From a virus, in IMG/VR virus record IMGVR_UViG_3300021961_000521, positions 1 through 26,956 of that record: 26,956 nucleotides of DNA. One strand, 5' to 3'. This document shows positions 1-8,195 of this stretch, piece by piece. Both the position numbers and the translations under genes were made by a program. How positions within the stretch are numbered: the first letter of the stretch is position 1; each line of letters begins with the position of its first letter. Below the pieces are notes generated by a model, which saw nothing but the letters and a program-made list of their open reading frames with translations, was not told the DNA's origin and searched no databases.

Positions 1-1656
1 CGGGTGAGGGGTCTGCATCAGGCCACCCACCAGGCGAGAGAATTGGGCAAAAGCGCCCTGTAATTCACTCACCATCCTGAACGGGAACCCAGATAACATC
101 TCGGCCCGTTCCTCATCCGTCTTAGACGGAAAGAGGTATTTCAGTGCTTCAATGCTATCAACACCTAATTCTTGCAAGTTGCGTACCACAATGGAATTGT
201 TTAGTACGTCTTGCGTGGAGTCCTCGTAAACAGGTCCCGTCCATCTCCACAGCATAGTAATATCACCATCGGGAATGAGACCTGTCACACCGGGCGGTAC
301 TTGACGCGCATCAATACAAGCAGTTAGAGCAGCCTGAACTTGATCTTCAAAGGCGACAAGAGCTTGTTGATATGCATTCTTTTCTTCTTGCGAAGCAGAT
401 GCGGCAGGTTCAACTGGACGCTCAATGCCAAGAACCGAAGCCAATGACATTCGAAACAGCTGCTCTTCCTGGTAGATAATCAGCTCTAAACAACGACAAA
501 CGCCATAAGTATAAATAGCATTTGCTTTCTTTTTAGAAGTAGCTGATACTCGTCCAAAGAGAGACTTGTATTCAGTTGCGGTAACACCAGCGGAGATTGA
601 TAACTCATCCACACCGCCTAATGCAGTGCGAATTTCTTCGCGGTATTGACGTGCAAAATTATTTTGATCGCCGGTGATTGCATCTGGAACAATGTACCCA
701 ACACGGTCGTTTGGCTCCAGGTTTGCAATGACTCGTGGAACGCGGATCTGACCGTCAACACTGCGGCCAACAGGATCCGACTTAAAGGTTGAGCGACTCA
801 GGGGACTGGCACCAGCGAAGCCAGAGTTTGCAGCAATAGAAGGACGTTGGACAATGGACTCACCACCAGCTTCAATCAAGTCCGTCTTGGGACGTGAGGA
901 AAGAAGGGTTGGGTTCCCAAAGAACTGCACGTTCTTACGCATCGTGCGCACCAACTCATCGTGCGTAACGATATGGTTGGCTAATGCATCAAACTCACCA
1001 ACTCCATCTTTAGAAAATCCTTTTGGATTGTTAAAGATTTCTACACAAGGAATAAAACCAAGGGAGTTCTTGAACGTTTTTGTTCGACCTGGCGACATAC
1101 CGGATGGCATGTCAAAAGTCATCTCCGCATCGGAGTGGGTTTCTTCAATTTCGTTGGCCTTAATTGAGAGACGAATATATCTTTTTGCTCCAGGCTCACC
1201 TGTGACTGAGGTGCCTGTCATGTTGATGACATTAATGCCATCATGACCGCCACCTGGCTTCCGAACTTTGTAACTGTAGATGATTACAACTTCTTCTAGT
1301 TCACCGTCAATGTTGTAGTAGCTACGGTATTCGTGCTCTCGGAAATAGTAAATTCTGTAGTTTTGTTTTGTTGGACGGATATAAAAGATACCTTTGCCAT
1401 CGCAAAGGAAATAATCCCAAATGGAATCAAGGCGTACGTCAATCTGGTTGTATTTAACTACACGATCAACAAAGTCTTTGCGTTGAGCCCCAAAGTTATC
1501 CTGCCCAGGAAAAAACTCGACACCCTGGCGGATGCCGAATAAACGCATCTGAGCCAGATGCGAAGCAACTACGCCCGTGTCAACAACCGTACCTGAATCT
1601 TTTTCAAGGTACGATTCAACGATTTCGTTGAGTCTGGCTTTCGCGTCTACGGCCAT
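1..1656 (-). CDS. Portal-like protein, 3' end cut by the window edge
   Basis: An open frame of 552 codons runs from an ATG at 1656 to the window edge with no stop, so the C-terminus is missing. The start overlaps the preceding gene's stop as TAATG. The protein starts MAVDAKARLNEI and has a mixed alpha/beta N-terminal half with stretches such as WDYFLCDGKGIFYIRPT and YYNIDGELEEVVIIYSYKV, followed by a helical second half. I call it the portal, the dodecameric ring at the DNA-packaging vertex, because of its size, its soluble character and its position as the large gene downstream of terL, the usual terminase-portal order. No short catalytic motif exists for portals, so the call rests on context and general resemblance. 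A large minor head protein is the main alternative. Confidence 0.62.
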   Translation of the reverse strand, partial: MAVDAKARLNEIVESYLEKDSGTVVDTGVVASHLAQMRLFGIRQGVEFFPGQDNFGAQRKDFVDRVVKYNQIDVRLDSIWDYFLCDGKGIFYIRPTKQNYRIYYFREHEYRSYYNIDGELEEVVIIYSYKVRKPGGGHDGINVINMTGTSVTGEPGAKRYIRLSIKANEIEETHSDAEMTFDMPSGMSPGRTKTFKNSLGFIPCVEIFNNPKGFSKDGVGEFDALANHIVTHDELVRTMRKNVQFFGNPTLLSSRPKTDLIEAGGESIVQRPSIAANSGFAGASPLSRSTFKSDPVGRSVDGQIRVPRVIANLEPNDRVGYIVPDAITGDQNNFARQYREEIRTALGGVDELSISAGVTATEYKSLFGRVSATSKKKANAIYTYGVCRCLELIIYQEEQLFRMSLASVLGIERPVEPAASASQEEKNAYQQALVAFEDQVQAALTACIDARQVPPGVTGLIPDGDITMLWRWTGPVYEDSTQDVLNNSIVVRNLQELGVDSIEALKYLFPSKTDEERAEMLSGFPFRMVSELQGAFAQFSRLVGGLMQTPHP

Positions 1657-1805
1657 TAACTATCAGCCTTTTTACTTAACTCAATCTTAGCAGCTTTCTT
1701 GTGCTGTTTCCGATGTAAAAGCCAACGATCAAAATACGCAAGCTCCGCAGGAGTAAATAACTCCGGATGCTTAAGTGCTTCTTTCGCTAGCTTTTTCTTT
1801 TTCAT
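1656..1805 (-). CDS. Small basic protein, 49 aa, unknown function
   Basis: Starts MKKKKLAKEALKHPELFTPA and ends in a Lys/Arg-rich tail. The frame is open further upstream, but the ATG at 1805 lies one base after the stop of the upstream gene (TGAGATG), which fits translational coupling and makes the longer start unlikely. The stop overlaps the portal ATG. The HPELFTPAELAYFDRW core followed by a basic helix gives a predominantly helical, highly basic product. Small proteins of this type beside phage portals have no known role. It is probably made in fixed ratio with its neighbours. Confidence 0.7.
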   Translation of the reverse strand: MKKKKLAKEALKHPELFTPAELAYFDRWLLHRKQHKKAAKIELSKKADS

Positions 1806-1806
1806 C

Positions 1807-2274
1807 TCAAGAGATGTATTTACCAATGAACCCGGCGGGTGGTGTGCCTTGAGTAAACATCTGAGGTTGATAAGAAGGTTGCGTCGGAGGGAAGGCGCGA
1901 TCACGGAAGCTATCCAGCATCATTTCTTGCTGCATTGCATCGTTAACGGCATCAGGGACGATGGGCATATTTGAATAATCGCCATCACGTGGACCCATGT
2001 TTGTTGTATCCCCGTACATGGGATAGCTTTGAGCCATCATGCCACCCACGTTACCAACGCCTGCGAAAGGAAGCTGGGGGCCAGTGCGCTGTAAAAAGAT
2101 TTCTTTTTCGCTTGGATTATCTGTACGTACACCTTTGTTGTAAATTTTTTGTTGACGTGCATCACGCTTGAAAGCGCCTGGGTCAATTGCACTACCAGTG
2201 CCGCCCATGAAATTACCGCCTGCCAAAAAGTTGCCTGGTGCTCCAGGGACATTGGCTTCTCCGTAATACAGCAT
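1807..2274 (-). CDS. Probable virion-associated protein, 155 aa, unknown
   Basis: Starts MLYYGEANVPGAPGNFLAGG; a GGAG Shine-Dalgarno lies eight bases before the ATG. The protein is rich in Gly, Pro, Met and Asn in its first half, has a mid-region MMAQSYPMYGDTTNMGPRDG, and a C-terminal region rich in Gln/Pro. It has no membrane segment, no Cys pair and no recognisable fold, and looks largely disordered. Its place between the AbrB-like gene and the portal in the packaging cluster suggests a head-related or assembly role, but this is context only. Confidence 0.7.
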   Translation of the reverse strand: MLYYGEANVPGAPGNFLAGGNFMGGTGSAIDPGAFKRDARQQKIYNKGVRTDNPSEKEIFLQRTGPQLPFAGVGNVGGMMAQSYPMYGDTTNMGPRDGDYSNMPIVPDAVNDAMQQEMMLDSFRDRAFPPTQPSYQPQMFTQGTPPAGFIGKYIS

Positions 2275-2298
2275 GTCAAATACTCCGATGTTTTTATT

Positions 2299-2481
2299 CT
2301 ACTCTTCTAAAACTTCGTAGCCGGCGGGGTCGTGAACTTTGGTAATCGCGATACCTTCGCCTCTGACATCCCAATTGAGAATATCTCCTTCTTGCCACCC
2401 AAGGTCTTCGATTACTTCCTCAGGGAGAGTGATGAACTGATCTCCGTTTTCGTCCTCTTGGACCTCAAGGATGTAGCTCAT
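2299..2481 (-). CDS. AbrB/MazE/SpoVT-type swapped-hairpin protein, 60 aa
   Basis: The core ITLPEEVIEDLGWQEGDIL (residues 17-35) followed by WDVRGEGIAITKV matches the AbrB/MazE/SpoVT swapped-hairpin pattern: beta strand, a Pro-started helix ending in Leu-Gly, the W-x-EGD turn, then two strands. Such domains dimerise and usually bind DNA as transition-state regulators or antitoxins. The length is that of a single domain. No toxin gene is adjacent, so an antitoxin role is not supported. The start overlaps the upstream stop by ATGA. The very acidic N- and C-termini would be unusual for a strong DNA binder, so a structural reuse of the fold is possible. Confidence 0.85.
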   Translation of the reverse strand: MSYILEVQEDENGDQFITLPEEVIEDLGWQEGDILNWDVRGEGIAITKVHDPAGYEVLEE

Positions 2482-2771
2482 TTTGACAAAATCTTTTCCA
2501 TTAGCTTATCAAGTTTATTATTGATTTCACGGAAGTTGTTATGCATCTCCTGGATCTCCCTTAGGAAGTCAACCTTAAGAACGTATTCCATAGGCATACG
2601 GTTAATTTGATCTTCCAAGATGTCAATCCGTCTCTTCTGTGATCCAGTATAGTCAAAGGATTGCTGAATCCGTTCGCGTTGACGATCCAGTAATCGGTTC
2701 GCGGCCCAGCTGCCACCAGTGATAGCAGAAATAATCGCTGTCAAACCAATTGCGAGATATTCCGGACCCAC
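2478..2771 (-). CDS. N-terminally membrane-anchored coiled-coil protein, 97 aa
   Basis: Residues 5-25 form one hydrophobic segment (YLAIGLTAIISAITGG), followed by RLLDRQRERI and a long heptad-rich helix that continues to the C-terminus (residues 30-95, with LEDQINRM and INNKLDKLMEKIL). This plan of a short outside tail, one TM and a cytoplasmic or periplasmic coiled coil occurs in small phage holin-like, spanin-like and tail-chaperone-like proteins. Nothing in the sequence decides between them. It lies between terL (32-base gap) and the AbrB-like gene (4-base overlap). Confidence 0.75.
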   Translation of the reverse strand: MGPEYLAIGLTAIISAITGGSWAANRLLDRQRERIQQSFDYTGSQKRRIDILEDQINRMPMEYVLKVDFLREIQEMHNNFREINNKLDKLMEKILSK

Positions 2772-2803
2772 GTTTATAAAAAGTATTTTCTTTAATTCTA
2801 AGT

Positions 2804-4330
2804 TTAGTAATCAAGTTGAAGTTGTCCTTTTCTTGACAAACCCGTCACAAGCCAGACCAAGGCGTCGACGCAGTCGTCGTGACTACTGACACCAAAGTTA
2901 GTCAGCTCTTCGAACATAGTTGTGAAGTTACGGTAACGATTGAAGATGATCTTGCGGTCTTCAAACATACCCATGATGCCACGGAATCGTGCAAGCTTGT
3001 CAGCACGGAAACCTTTCACCGGATGCCAGATTAAGTTGTAAAGACTTTCTTCGTTCAGGCAAACACGTTTAAAGTCTGCTTCCAAGGAAGCCTGGTAACT
3101 AACGGCTTCACTCCAGATGTCGCACGTGGAATAAGTCGGGAAGTAATTATCGTTTGCATCCTTGCCAAGAACGGACCAGTCATTAAGAAGTTCTTTGAGT
3201 GCATCAAGCTTCTCCAAGTTACCCATGACTCGCAAGCGCCGATAATCAATGATGTGAATGCGGTCGCCAATACGACCGCCAAGAATCATGACGGTGTAAT
3301 CGTTCTTTTCTTTAGTGCCAGCGGACAAGTCAACCCCAACACCAAGCGTGTCAAACTCCGTAGCGATTTCTGCTTTGACGATCAGCTCAGGCGCAAGCGA
3401 CAACTCGTTTTGCCTGATGATCTGATTCATGTACTGGAATGAAAAAGCAATTGGAGCTTGCCGTTTCTTTTCCTTTAGATAATCCAATGACCACATGTCG
3501 GGCCAGTAGGAAAGTTCGTCGCCCGTCTTAGGGTCTGTTGAGATAGCCGAGAGAACAATCTGAGTCCAGTTGTTTTGTTCGTTAAATGTGGTGGCGTGAA
3601 TGTCATCATGCCTGAAACGCGTACCAAGGCAAATTGCCCTGCCACCTTCAAACATGGTGGGAGCAATCACTGCGTTCCAGTTGTCCTGCATCATTTTCCT
3701 GATGTCAGGGTTGGAAATATCTGCAGCTGATTTGATGGCGTCATCAATCATCACAAGATGAGAACGCTTGGAGGTCACCGAGCCTTTAAGGCCTGCGGCG
3801 CAGAGCGTAAATTGTTCGTCACCTGTAACATCAATGCCGGCAAACTTATGGTCGATTGACCAGTACTCGTTGCTGGTGACGTTCTTGAGTAGGCGCACCT
3901 CTGGGAAAACTTCTTGGTAGCGCTTACTTTCAATAATTCGTTTGATTGTTGCGGACTTAGAACGTGCAATATCAACCGTATAAGAAAGATAAAGAATCTG
4001 CAAAGGCTTCTTGGCTTGCGTATGGATGCCAATGGCCCATGCCGTAAGCAACCCCAAGACTGTGCTCTTTGCCGAGCCACGGGGTGCAAGCAAATCTACG
4101 TTTGGCCCAGCAATACGCAGAAGGCAGCTACTGTCTTCTTCTGTTACAAAATGCCGATGCCAATCCTTATGATGCTGAGCCGGAGGTTTATCTGCAACGT
4201 ATTCACAAAAGTAACCAAAATCTGACCGAGCTTGTTTAAGAGACTCAAGGTTTTTATTTGGTTTAACTGCGTAATTTTTGGAAGCCGCCCTTGCGTTTCT
4301 TCTATAGGCTAAATGAAGATAAGAAGGCAC
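2804..4330 (-). CDS. terL: Terminase large subunit (packaging ATPase and nuclease)
   Basis: TerL powers DNA translocation into the prohead and cuts the concatemer. At 508 residues it has the expected length. The ATPase domain shows a Walker A at residues 82-90 (APRGSAKST), a Walker B at 192-197 (LVMIDD, followed by A) and a coupling motif CLGTRF at 234-239. The C-terminal RNase H-like nuclease has the first metal-binding Asp at 334 in GVDLSAG and a closing acidic cluster SSHDDCVDALVW at 483-493. All key residues appear intact. The preceding gene ends only 30 bases upstream, and a coiled-coil protein two genes upstream could be its small subunit. Confidence 0.97.
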   Translation of the reverse strand: MPSYLHLAYRRNARAASKNYAVKPNKNLESLKQARSDFGYFCEYVADKPPAQHHKDWHRHFVTEEDSSCLLRIAGPNVDLLAPRGSAKSTVLGLLTAWAIGIHTQAKKPLQILYLSYTVDIARSKSATIKRIIESKRYQEVFPEVRLLKNVTSNEYWSIDHKFAGIDVTGDEQFTLCAAGLKGSVTSKRSHLVMIDDAIKSAADISNPDIRKMMQDNWNAVIAPTMFEGGRAICLGTRFRHDDIHATTFNEQNNWTQIVLSAISTDPKTGDELSYWPDMWSLDYLKEKKRQAPIAFSFQYMNQIIRQNELSLAPELIVKAEIATEFDTLGVGVDLSAGTKEKNDYTVMILGGRIGDRIHIIDYRRLRVMGNLEKLDALKELLNDWSVLGKDANDNYFPTYSTCDIWSEAVSYQASLEADFKRVCLNEESLYNLIWHPVKGFRADKLARFRGIMGMFEDRKIIFNRYRNFTTMFEELTNFGVSSHDDCVDALVWLVTGLSRKGQLQLDY

Positions 4331-4360
4331 GGCTAGCTTTCAATGTTATTGAATACTAGC

Positions 4361-4522
4361 TTACTCTTCGGTTTGCTTACGTTTTTTGTTTTGGTACTGA
4401 CGGGCTTTATCAAGAGCAGCTTTACGTTTTTCTTTATCGTTCATTTCAGAACCGTCTTCTTTTTTGGCCTCTTTTTTCTTAAAGTGCTCAAGAAGCTGAG
4501 GAGGCATTTTACCTTTAGCCAT
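4361..4522 (-). CDS. Small Lys-rich protein, 53 aa, unknown
   Basis: Starts MAKGKMPPQLLEHFKKKEAK and ends RQYQNKKRKQTEE. The segment MPPQLLEHFKKK resembles a short conserved motif of small phage proteins next to terminase genes, but I know no assigned role. The rest is a charged helix with a net positive charge. It sits alone between the coiled-coil gene and terL with short gaps, which supports it being real despite its length. A nucleic-acid-binding or assembly accessory role would suit the charge but is inference. Confidence 0.7.
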   Translation of the reverse strand: MAKGKMPPQLLEHFKKKEAKKEDGSEMNDKEKRKAALDKARQYQNKKRKQTEE

Positions 4523-4554
4523 GCTTAATCTTTTTCTTTTATTTTAATAGGAGT

Positions 4555-5109
4555 TTATTCTTCTAGTTGCATGCGAGCCCACACACTCATGGTTGCTTCA
4601 TGCAAAGGTCCTTCGATTGGATCGTCTTTAAAAATAAACATGATTTCACGAATGGCACGATCAGCTCCAGCCATTAGTAAACCTTTGCGATCCTTAGAAG
4701 AAGTATATTGCTCAACCTGGTGAATGGTTCCACGGAGTTCTTTTTCCATGGAAGCAATACGGGCAACGCCTGCATCACGTTTAACGGCCATATTTTCAAT
4801 GTCGTCTCGTAATTTGCGGATGTCCTCTCGCATTTCTTCAATTTCCATCAAGAGCATCTTGCGATGATCCGGTTTTGGGTAATGGCTTTTAATCCAAGCT
4901 TCGCAAGAAACAATGTTTCCTACGTACCCCAAAAAACGTGAATAAAGAAATGACTCAATAAAAGAATAATTATCTGCTACAAAAGCATGGAAAGACTCTT
5001 GGACAGAGTCTTCCTGCTCTAACAACCAATCTTTAAAAGCATTTTGATCGGCGTGAATAGGAACAACCGATTGCTTAGTATGCGTAAGCTTGCCTTGCCG
5101 AACGCTCAT
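4555..5109 (-). CDS. Coiled-coil protein, candidate small terminase subunit
   Basis: 184 residues. The N-terminal part (residues 24-82) is compact and aromatic-rich; residues 85-132 form a clear coiled coil (MEIEEMREDIRKLRDDIENM); the C-terminal part ends DRAIREIMFIFKDDP and an acidic tail. Small terminases are oligomers with an N-terminal DNA-binding part and a coiled coil, and are commonly encoded just before terL, as here with one small gene between. No clear helix-turn-helix is visible, so this is a positional hypothesis. The ATG at 5109 overlaps the end of the upstream gene by 35 bases. The next Met is at residue 85, inside the coiled coil, so a later start is unlikely. Confidence 0.72.
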   Translation of the reverse strand: MSVRQGKLTHTKQSVVPIHADQNAFKDWLLEQEDSVQESFHAFVADNYSFIESFLYSRFLGYVGNIVSCEAWIKSHYPKPDHRKMLLMEIEEMREDIRKLRDDIENMAVKRDAGVARIASMEKELRGTIHQVEQYTSSKDRKGLLMAGADRAIREIMFIFKDDPIEGPLHEATMSVWARMQLEE

Positions 5110-5926
5110 TCCACTGCTTCTGACGATACTGAGAAGATTCTAGTTCACCAAGGAGACTTCTGAATCGTTCTGGATCAAATTCGTCGGCTGCAATAGTAGA
5201 TTGCCCTAACAAATAATCATTCAGGCTTTGATCAAAACCACCTGTTTGTTGCTCTGAAGTAGATGCTGTTTGTTGTGCAGACGGCGAAGATTCCTGTTGT
5301 GATTGCAAAGAATCAAAATAACTTTTGAGATCGCTTGTTAAATCTGTACCAAAAGCACTGAGGCGTGTTTCTAAATCATCCGCCGTTAAATCTGTTTTAT
5401 TAGTGGTGTCGTCGGTTTTATTGGTAGTGTCGTCGTTTTTATTGGTTGTATCATCACCGGACGTTACGGTAGTCCTTAAGTTCCTAAGCGTTTCTTTTTT
5501 CTTCTGTTGTAAATTTTCTACGCGTTTATCTTTGCCAAGATCTTTGAGTTTGCCTAAAACGTCCTTATATTTTTGTGGATCAGCAAGCCCAGCGCTTGTT
5601 GCGCCAGAAATTAACGTTTTGGCTTTTTGAGTTAATTGATCAATACGCTGTTCTTGTTTTTGTTCTTGTTTCTTTGGTTCTGGAGCAGTGGGCTTAGGTG
5701 TTTCACGCGCTTGCGGCGCAGAGGGCGCAGACGGCTTTGACTGGGAGCCGCCGCCACCAGAAGATTGGCCGCCGCCTCCGCCACCACTTTTGTTTCCGCC
5801 GCCACCTCCGCCACCTCCAGAAGGTGCAGACGCCTTAGATCCACCGCCGCCTCCTCCTCCAGAGGATTGGCCGCCACCGCCGCCGCCACCGCCTTTGTTT
5901 CCGCCGCCGCCTTTATTTGCCGCCAT
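5075..5926 (-). CDS. Poly-glycine, low-complexity probable structural protein
   Basis: 283 residues. Residues 1-60 are almost only Gly broken by NK, QSS and SKASAPS. Next comes a Pro/Lys/Gln linker (PKPTAPEPKKQEQKQEQ), a helical part, a triple DDTTNK repeat, and a Ser/Gln-rich part ending in a folded-looking tail (FDPERFRSLLGELESSQYRQ). The ATG at 5926 follows a GAGGAG sequence that overlaps the end of the upstream gene. It is likely a flexible virion or assembly protein. The GC-rich glycine codons give strong proline-rich shadow frames on the other strand, which are not genes. Confidence 0.7.
   Translation of the reverse strand: MAANKGGGGNKGGGGGGGGQSSGGGGGGGSKASAPSGGGGGGGGNKSGGGGGGQSSGGGGSQSKPSAPSAPQARETPKPTAPEPKKQEQKQEQRIDQLTQKAKTLISGATSAGLADPQKYKDVLGKLKDLGKDKRVENLQQKKKETLRNLRTTVTSGDDTTNKNDDTTNKTDDTTNKTDLTADDLETRLSAFGTDLTSDLKSYFDSLQSQQESSPSAQQTASTSEQQTGGFDQSLNDYLLGQSTIAADEFDPERFRSLLGELESSQYRQKQWNERSARQAYAY
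5393..5455 (-). repeat. Three tandem 21-bp units encoding DDTTNK(N/T)
   Basis: Three in-frame 21-bp units at 5435-5455, 5414-5434 and 5393-5413 each encode DDTTNK plus Asn or Thr. They differ at a few synonymous positions, so the repeat is not brand new. It forms a hydrophilic spacer in the poly-glycine protein and could vary in copy number by slippage. Confidence 0.9.
5716..5926 (-). repeat. Glycine-codon low-complexity tract
   Basis: On the + strand this is a CCGCCGCCACC-rich tract with recurring blocks that encode GGGGGQSSGGGGG and NKGGGGG. It is the N-terminal third of the poly-glycine protein. Copy-number errors in assembly or replication are likely here. Confidence 0.85.
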
Positions 5927-5928
5927 AA

Positions 5929-6078
5929 CTACTCCTCAAGGATAGGTAAAGGTTTTGTCTGAACCTCTTGTTCTTGTTTAGATTTTTTCAAGTCGTCCAG
6001 TAAACCTTGAAAAGCTTTCACATCAAACGGTACGTTTAATGGGGAAGTTGGTTTAACAAAAGGAGACCTAAAATCCAT
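5929..6078 (-). CDS. Small protein, 49 aa, unknown
   Basis: Starts MDFRSPFVKPTSPLNVPFDV and ends TKPLPILEE. The ATG is at 6078 and the TAG lies two bases before the next ATG. Its final codons supply the GAGGAG ribosome-binding site of the poly-glycine gene, a layout that supports co-translation. The N-terminal half is Pro/Phe-rich and extended, the second half one charged helix. No family recognised. Confidence 0.65.
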   Translation of the reverse strand: MDFRSPFVKPTSPLNVPFDVKAFQGLLDDLKKSKQEQEVQTKPLPILEE

Positions 6079-6107
6079 TGTTATTACTGAGTTAATTATA
6101 TCAGCGT

Positions 6108-6854
6108 TTACCGGAAGGCATACGGGATTAAGTTGTAAAGGCTAGTAGCTTGACCAACTTTTTGCCCTCTTAAATTTGTTAAAGCAGATAGTTTTTGTTG
6201 GCGTTCAGAAGACTTAGCCTGGATCTTATAGGGATCAACAGAAGTAGCGTACAACATTTCGGCTACGGTTGAACCAGGGAAATCATCAGGGTTTAAGCCA
6301 GCAAATGGCCCTTTAGTTTCTCCCGAAGCAACAGTAGAAACAGTAGGAACCGTGGTATCTGTATTAATGTCAATTCGCTCATTGGCGTTCCAAGTGCCTT
6401 TGCTGGGGTCTAAAGAATAGTTTCCTTGCCCCATAAATTTACCAATTTGATCACCTAGCTCAGATTGAGCAAAGTTTTTAGCAATATATTCACGGATATC
6501 TCCGGCACTATAACCGGCTTCAATTGCTTTATTTAAATCTTTTTTAGAAAGAGGATCATACTTGGTATATTTTGCACCTTCTTGTTTAAAACCTTGTTTT
6601 TCAAAAATATCTTTTGCCTTGCCACCGAAACGGTCGATTTTAAAATTACGGGAAACAGTAGCAAGAAAATCTTCAAAATCTTGGCCTGATTTTTTTGCAC
6701 CCCGTTGAAGCTCGGCTCGGGTAATTGTTTTACCTTTGCCTTTATCCCCTTTAAGTGTTAAAGCTTTAGCAAGTGCTTCCTTTTGTTTGCCGGAAAGCTC
6801 TTGGCCTGAACGGCGAGAAGCTGTTAAAAGATCTTGTAAAGCGTCGTTTGCCAT
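6108..6854 (-). CDS. Probable virion protein, 248 aa, unknown
   Basis: The first third is Lys/Gly-rich and probably disordered (LTLKGDKGKGKTITRAELQ). A compact helical region follows (residues ~75-130, KAKDIFEKQGFKQEGAKY and LNKAIEAGYSAGDIREYI), then a Thr-rich linker (DTTVPTVSTVAS) and a C-terminal helix ending YNLIPYAFR. There is no TM segment and no enzymatic motif. It lies in the run of probable internal or structural genes, 29 bases upstream of the 49-residue gene. Function is inferred only from neighbourhood. Confidence 0.72.
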   Translation of the reverse strand: MANDALQDLLTASRRSGQELSGKQKEALAKALTLKGDKGKGKTITRAELQRGAKKSGQDFEDFLATVSRNFKIDRFGGKAKDIFEKQGFKQEGAKYTKYDPLSKKDLNKAIEAGYSAGDIREYIAKNFAQSELGDQIGKFMGQGNYSLDPSKGTWNANERIDINTDTTVPTVSTVASGETKGPFAGLNPDDFPGSTVAEMLYATSVDPYKIQAKSSERQQKLSALTNLRGQKVGQATSLYNLIPYAFR

Positions 6855-6892
6855 CTTTAAATCCTCTTAATTAACAGTATAAAACAAAGAAA

Positions 6893-7627
6893 TTAAGAGT
6901 ACTGAACTGTAGTGGGTGGTTTAAAGCGATAGGTACCGGTAAAAGTACCTTCTGGTGTTTGGTACCCAACTCCATACTTGCCTTCGTAAGGAAGGTTTGC
7001 GGCAAATGCTAAGGGATTTTTACGGATGTATTCCGGAGAAGACATCATTTTTGCCCCCAGGAAATTTGCAAATTCTTCTGGGCTTGTTTTACCAAGTGCA
7101 CGGGCGGCTTCCTCTGTTGACTGAACATCTTGTTCAGATAAAGAAAGACCTAGCTGACGTGCTGCAAATTCTTGAAAAGGGCGGTAACGTGCTACAGACT
7201 CTTTAGGTGCAAGCCCTGCAGGCATCGTAGAAAGATCCCTGGCAACCTTAAAAGAGCCTGGAACGTCATACGCCATGCCGAAATCGGCAAAGAGGTCTGA
7301 GGCTTCTTCTGGACTGCGATAACCACGTCGCACTTGGGACGCTAAAAAGTCAGCATATTCTGGTGCGTCTTTACCAATAGCAGTATCGTATCCTTTGACA
7401 TCCTTGATTGCGCCAAGTCCTGTTGAACGCAACGAGCGAATCAAACGATTAAAACCAGCGTTAGAACTGCTTTTTTTTGGATCTGTTTCAACAGATGGGT
7501 TAAGAATACTCGAAAGAGTAGGCTTACCAGCTTTTGTGATGCCAAGGGCCTCTTCAATATTACCAAGTCGAGAAGAAACGTCATCTTCTTTCTGGTTTAT
7601 ATAACCAAAGTAGTTTGACGCAGGCAT
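6893..7627 (-). CDS. Probable virion protein, 244 aa, unknown
   Basis: Starts MPASNYFGYINQKEDDVSSR. It is mostly helical and charged in the middle (PEYADFLASQVRRGYRSPEE, then SEQDVQSTEEAARALGKTSP) with an aromatic, beta-like C-terminus (GVGYQTPEGTFTGTYRFKPP). No membrane segment, no Cys-rich site and no known domain. Gaps of about 30-40 bases separate it from its neighbours in the late operon. A structural or internal virion role is likely from context. Confidence 0.72.
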   Translation of the reverse strand: MPASNYFGYINQKEDDVSSRLGNIEEALGITKAGKPTLSSILNPSVETDPKKSSSNAGFNRLIRSLRSTGLGAIKDVKGYDTAIGKDAPEYADFLASQVRRGYRSPEEASDLFADFGMAYDVPGSFKVARDLSTMPAGLAPKESVARYRPFQEFAARQLGLSLSEQDVQSTEEAARALGKTSPEEFANFLGAKMMSSPEYIRKNPLAFAANLPYEGKYGVGYQTPEGTFTGTYRFKPPTTVQYS

Positions 7628-7656
7628 ATTAAAACCCTCTTTTGTTTTATTTTACG

Positions 7657-8175
7657 TTATACAAATAGATTGGTTGCAGGCATGAAGCCGGGCATTGCAT
7701 CTTTGAGTCTGTCTTCGTATCGTTGAGCAGAACGCAATGCAATCATGGATGGATTATTCGCTTCGATATTTGCACGTTGAGCAATATCTCTTGCCGTGTT
7801 AATACGATTTAAGGAGGCGCCAGCGCCGCCTTCATAACGAGAAGTAAGAAAATCTAGACCAAAACCACCAATCTTACCGGCAAGCTGTGCAGTGGCTGCA
7901 GTTTTAGCTGCTTTTTCGCTTGCTTTGGCAGCAATATCAGCAGCTTCTCGAGCGGCATCGGCTTGCTCTTCAGCTGCACTTTTTTGTTGGAAGCCTCCAA
8001 AGATAGAAGCCCCTGTAGAAAGAAGACTGAGCCCAATTGAAAAAGGATCCATGCCAGTAGGTTTAGCTGTACTTGCTGCACTCGTAGAGGCTGGTGCCGC
8101 CAAAGGAAACGCTTGATTAACAGGCGTAATTGGTGCCGTGGTAGCGTATTGTTGCCAGCCAGATGATAAAGCCAT
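7657..8175 (-). CDS. Candidate internal virion/ejection protein, 172 aa
   Basis: An Ala/Pro/Thr-rich N-terminus is followed by a hydrophobic Gly-rich segment (residues 44-63, PFSIGLSLLSTGASIFGG) and a long Ala-rich amphipathic helix (66-98, KSAAEEQADAAREAADIAAK). This hydrophobic segment plus Ala-rich helix resembles small internal virion proteins of T7-like phages (gp14 type), which help form the DNA-ejection channel. Similar neighbours with glycine zippers support the idea. Sequence similarity of this kind is weak evidence, so the role is inferred. Confidence 0.7.
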   Translation of the reverse strand: MALSSGWQQYATTAPITPVNQAFPLAAPASTSAASTAKPTGMDPFSIGLSLLSTGASIFGGFQQKSAAEEQADAAREAADIAAKASEKAAKTAATAQLAGKIGGFGLDFLTSRYEGGAGASLNRINTARDIAQRANIEANNPSMIALRSAQRYEDRLKDAMPGFMPATNLFV

Positions 8176-8195
8176 CTTTTAATTATAAAGCGACG

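Noticed and set aside
854-1542. Plus-strand frames opposite the portal gene
   Set aside because: They lie antisense to a continuous 552-codon frame with protein-like sequence and have no start signals.
2037-2279. Second minus-strand frame overlapping the 155-residue gene
   Set aside because: Almost fully overlaps a frame with a good GGAG site; composition looks random.
5395-5925. CRISPR array
   Set aside because: The repeats are short, in frame and contiguous or low-complexity; there are no regular spacers.
5688-5945. Proline-rich plus-strand frame opposite the poly-glycine gene
   Set aside because: Poly-proline is the antisense translation of glycine codons; no leader or start signal, and it opposes a complete gene.
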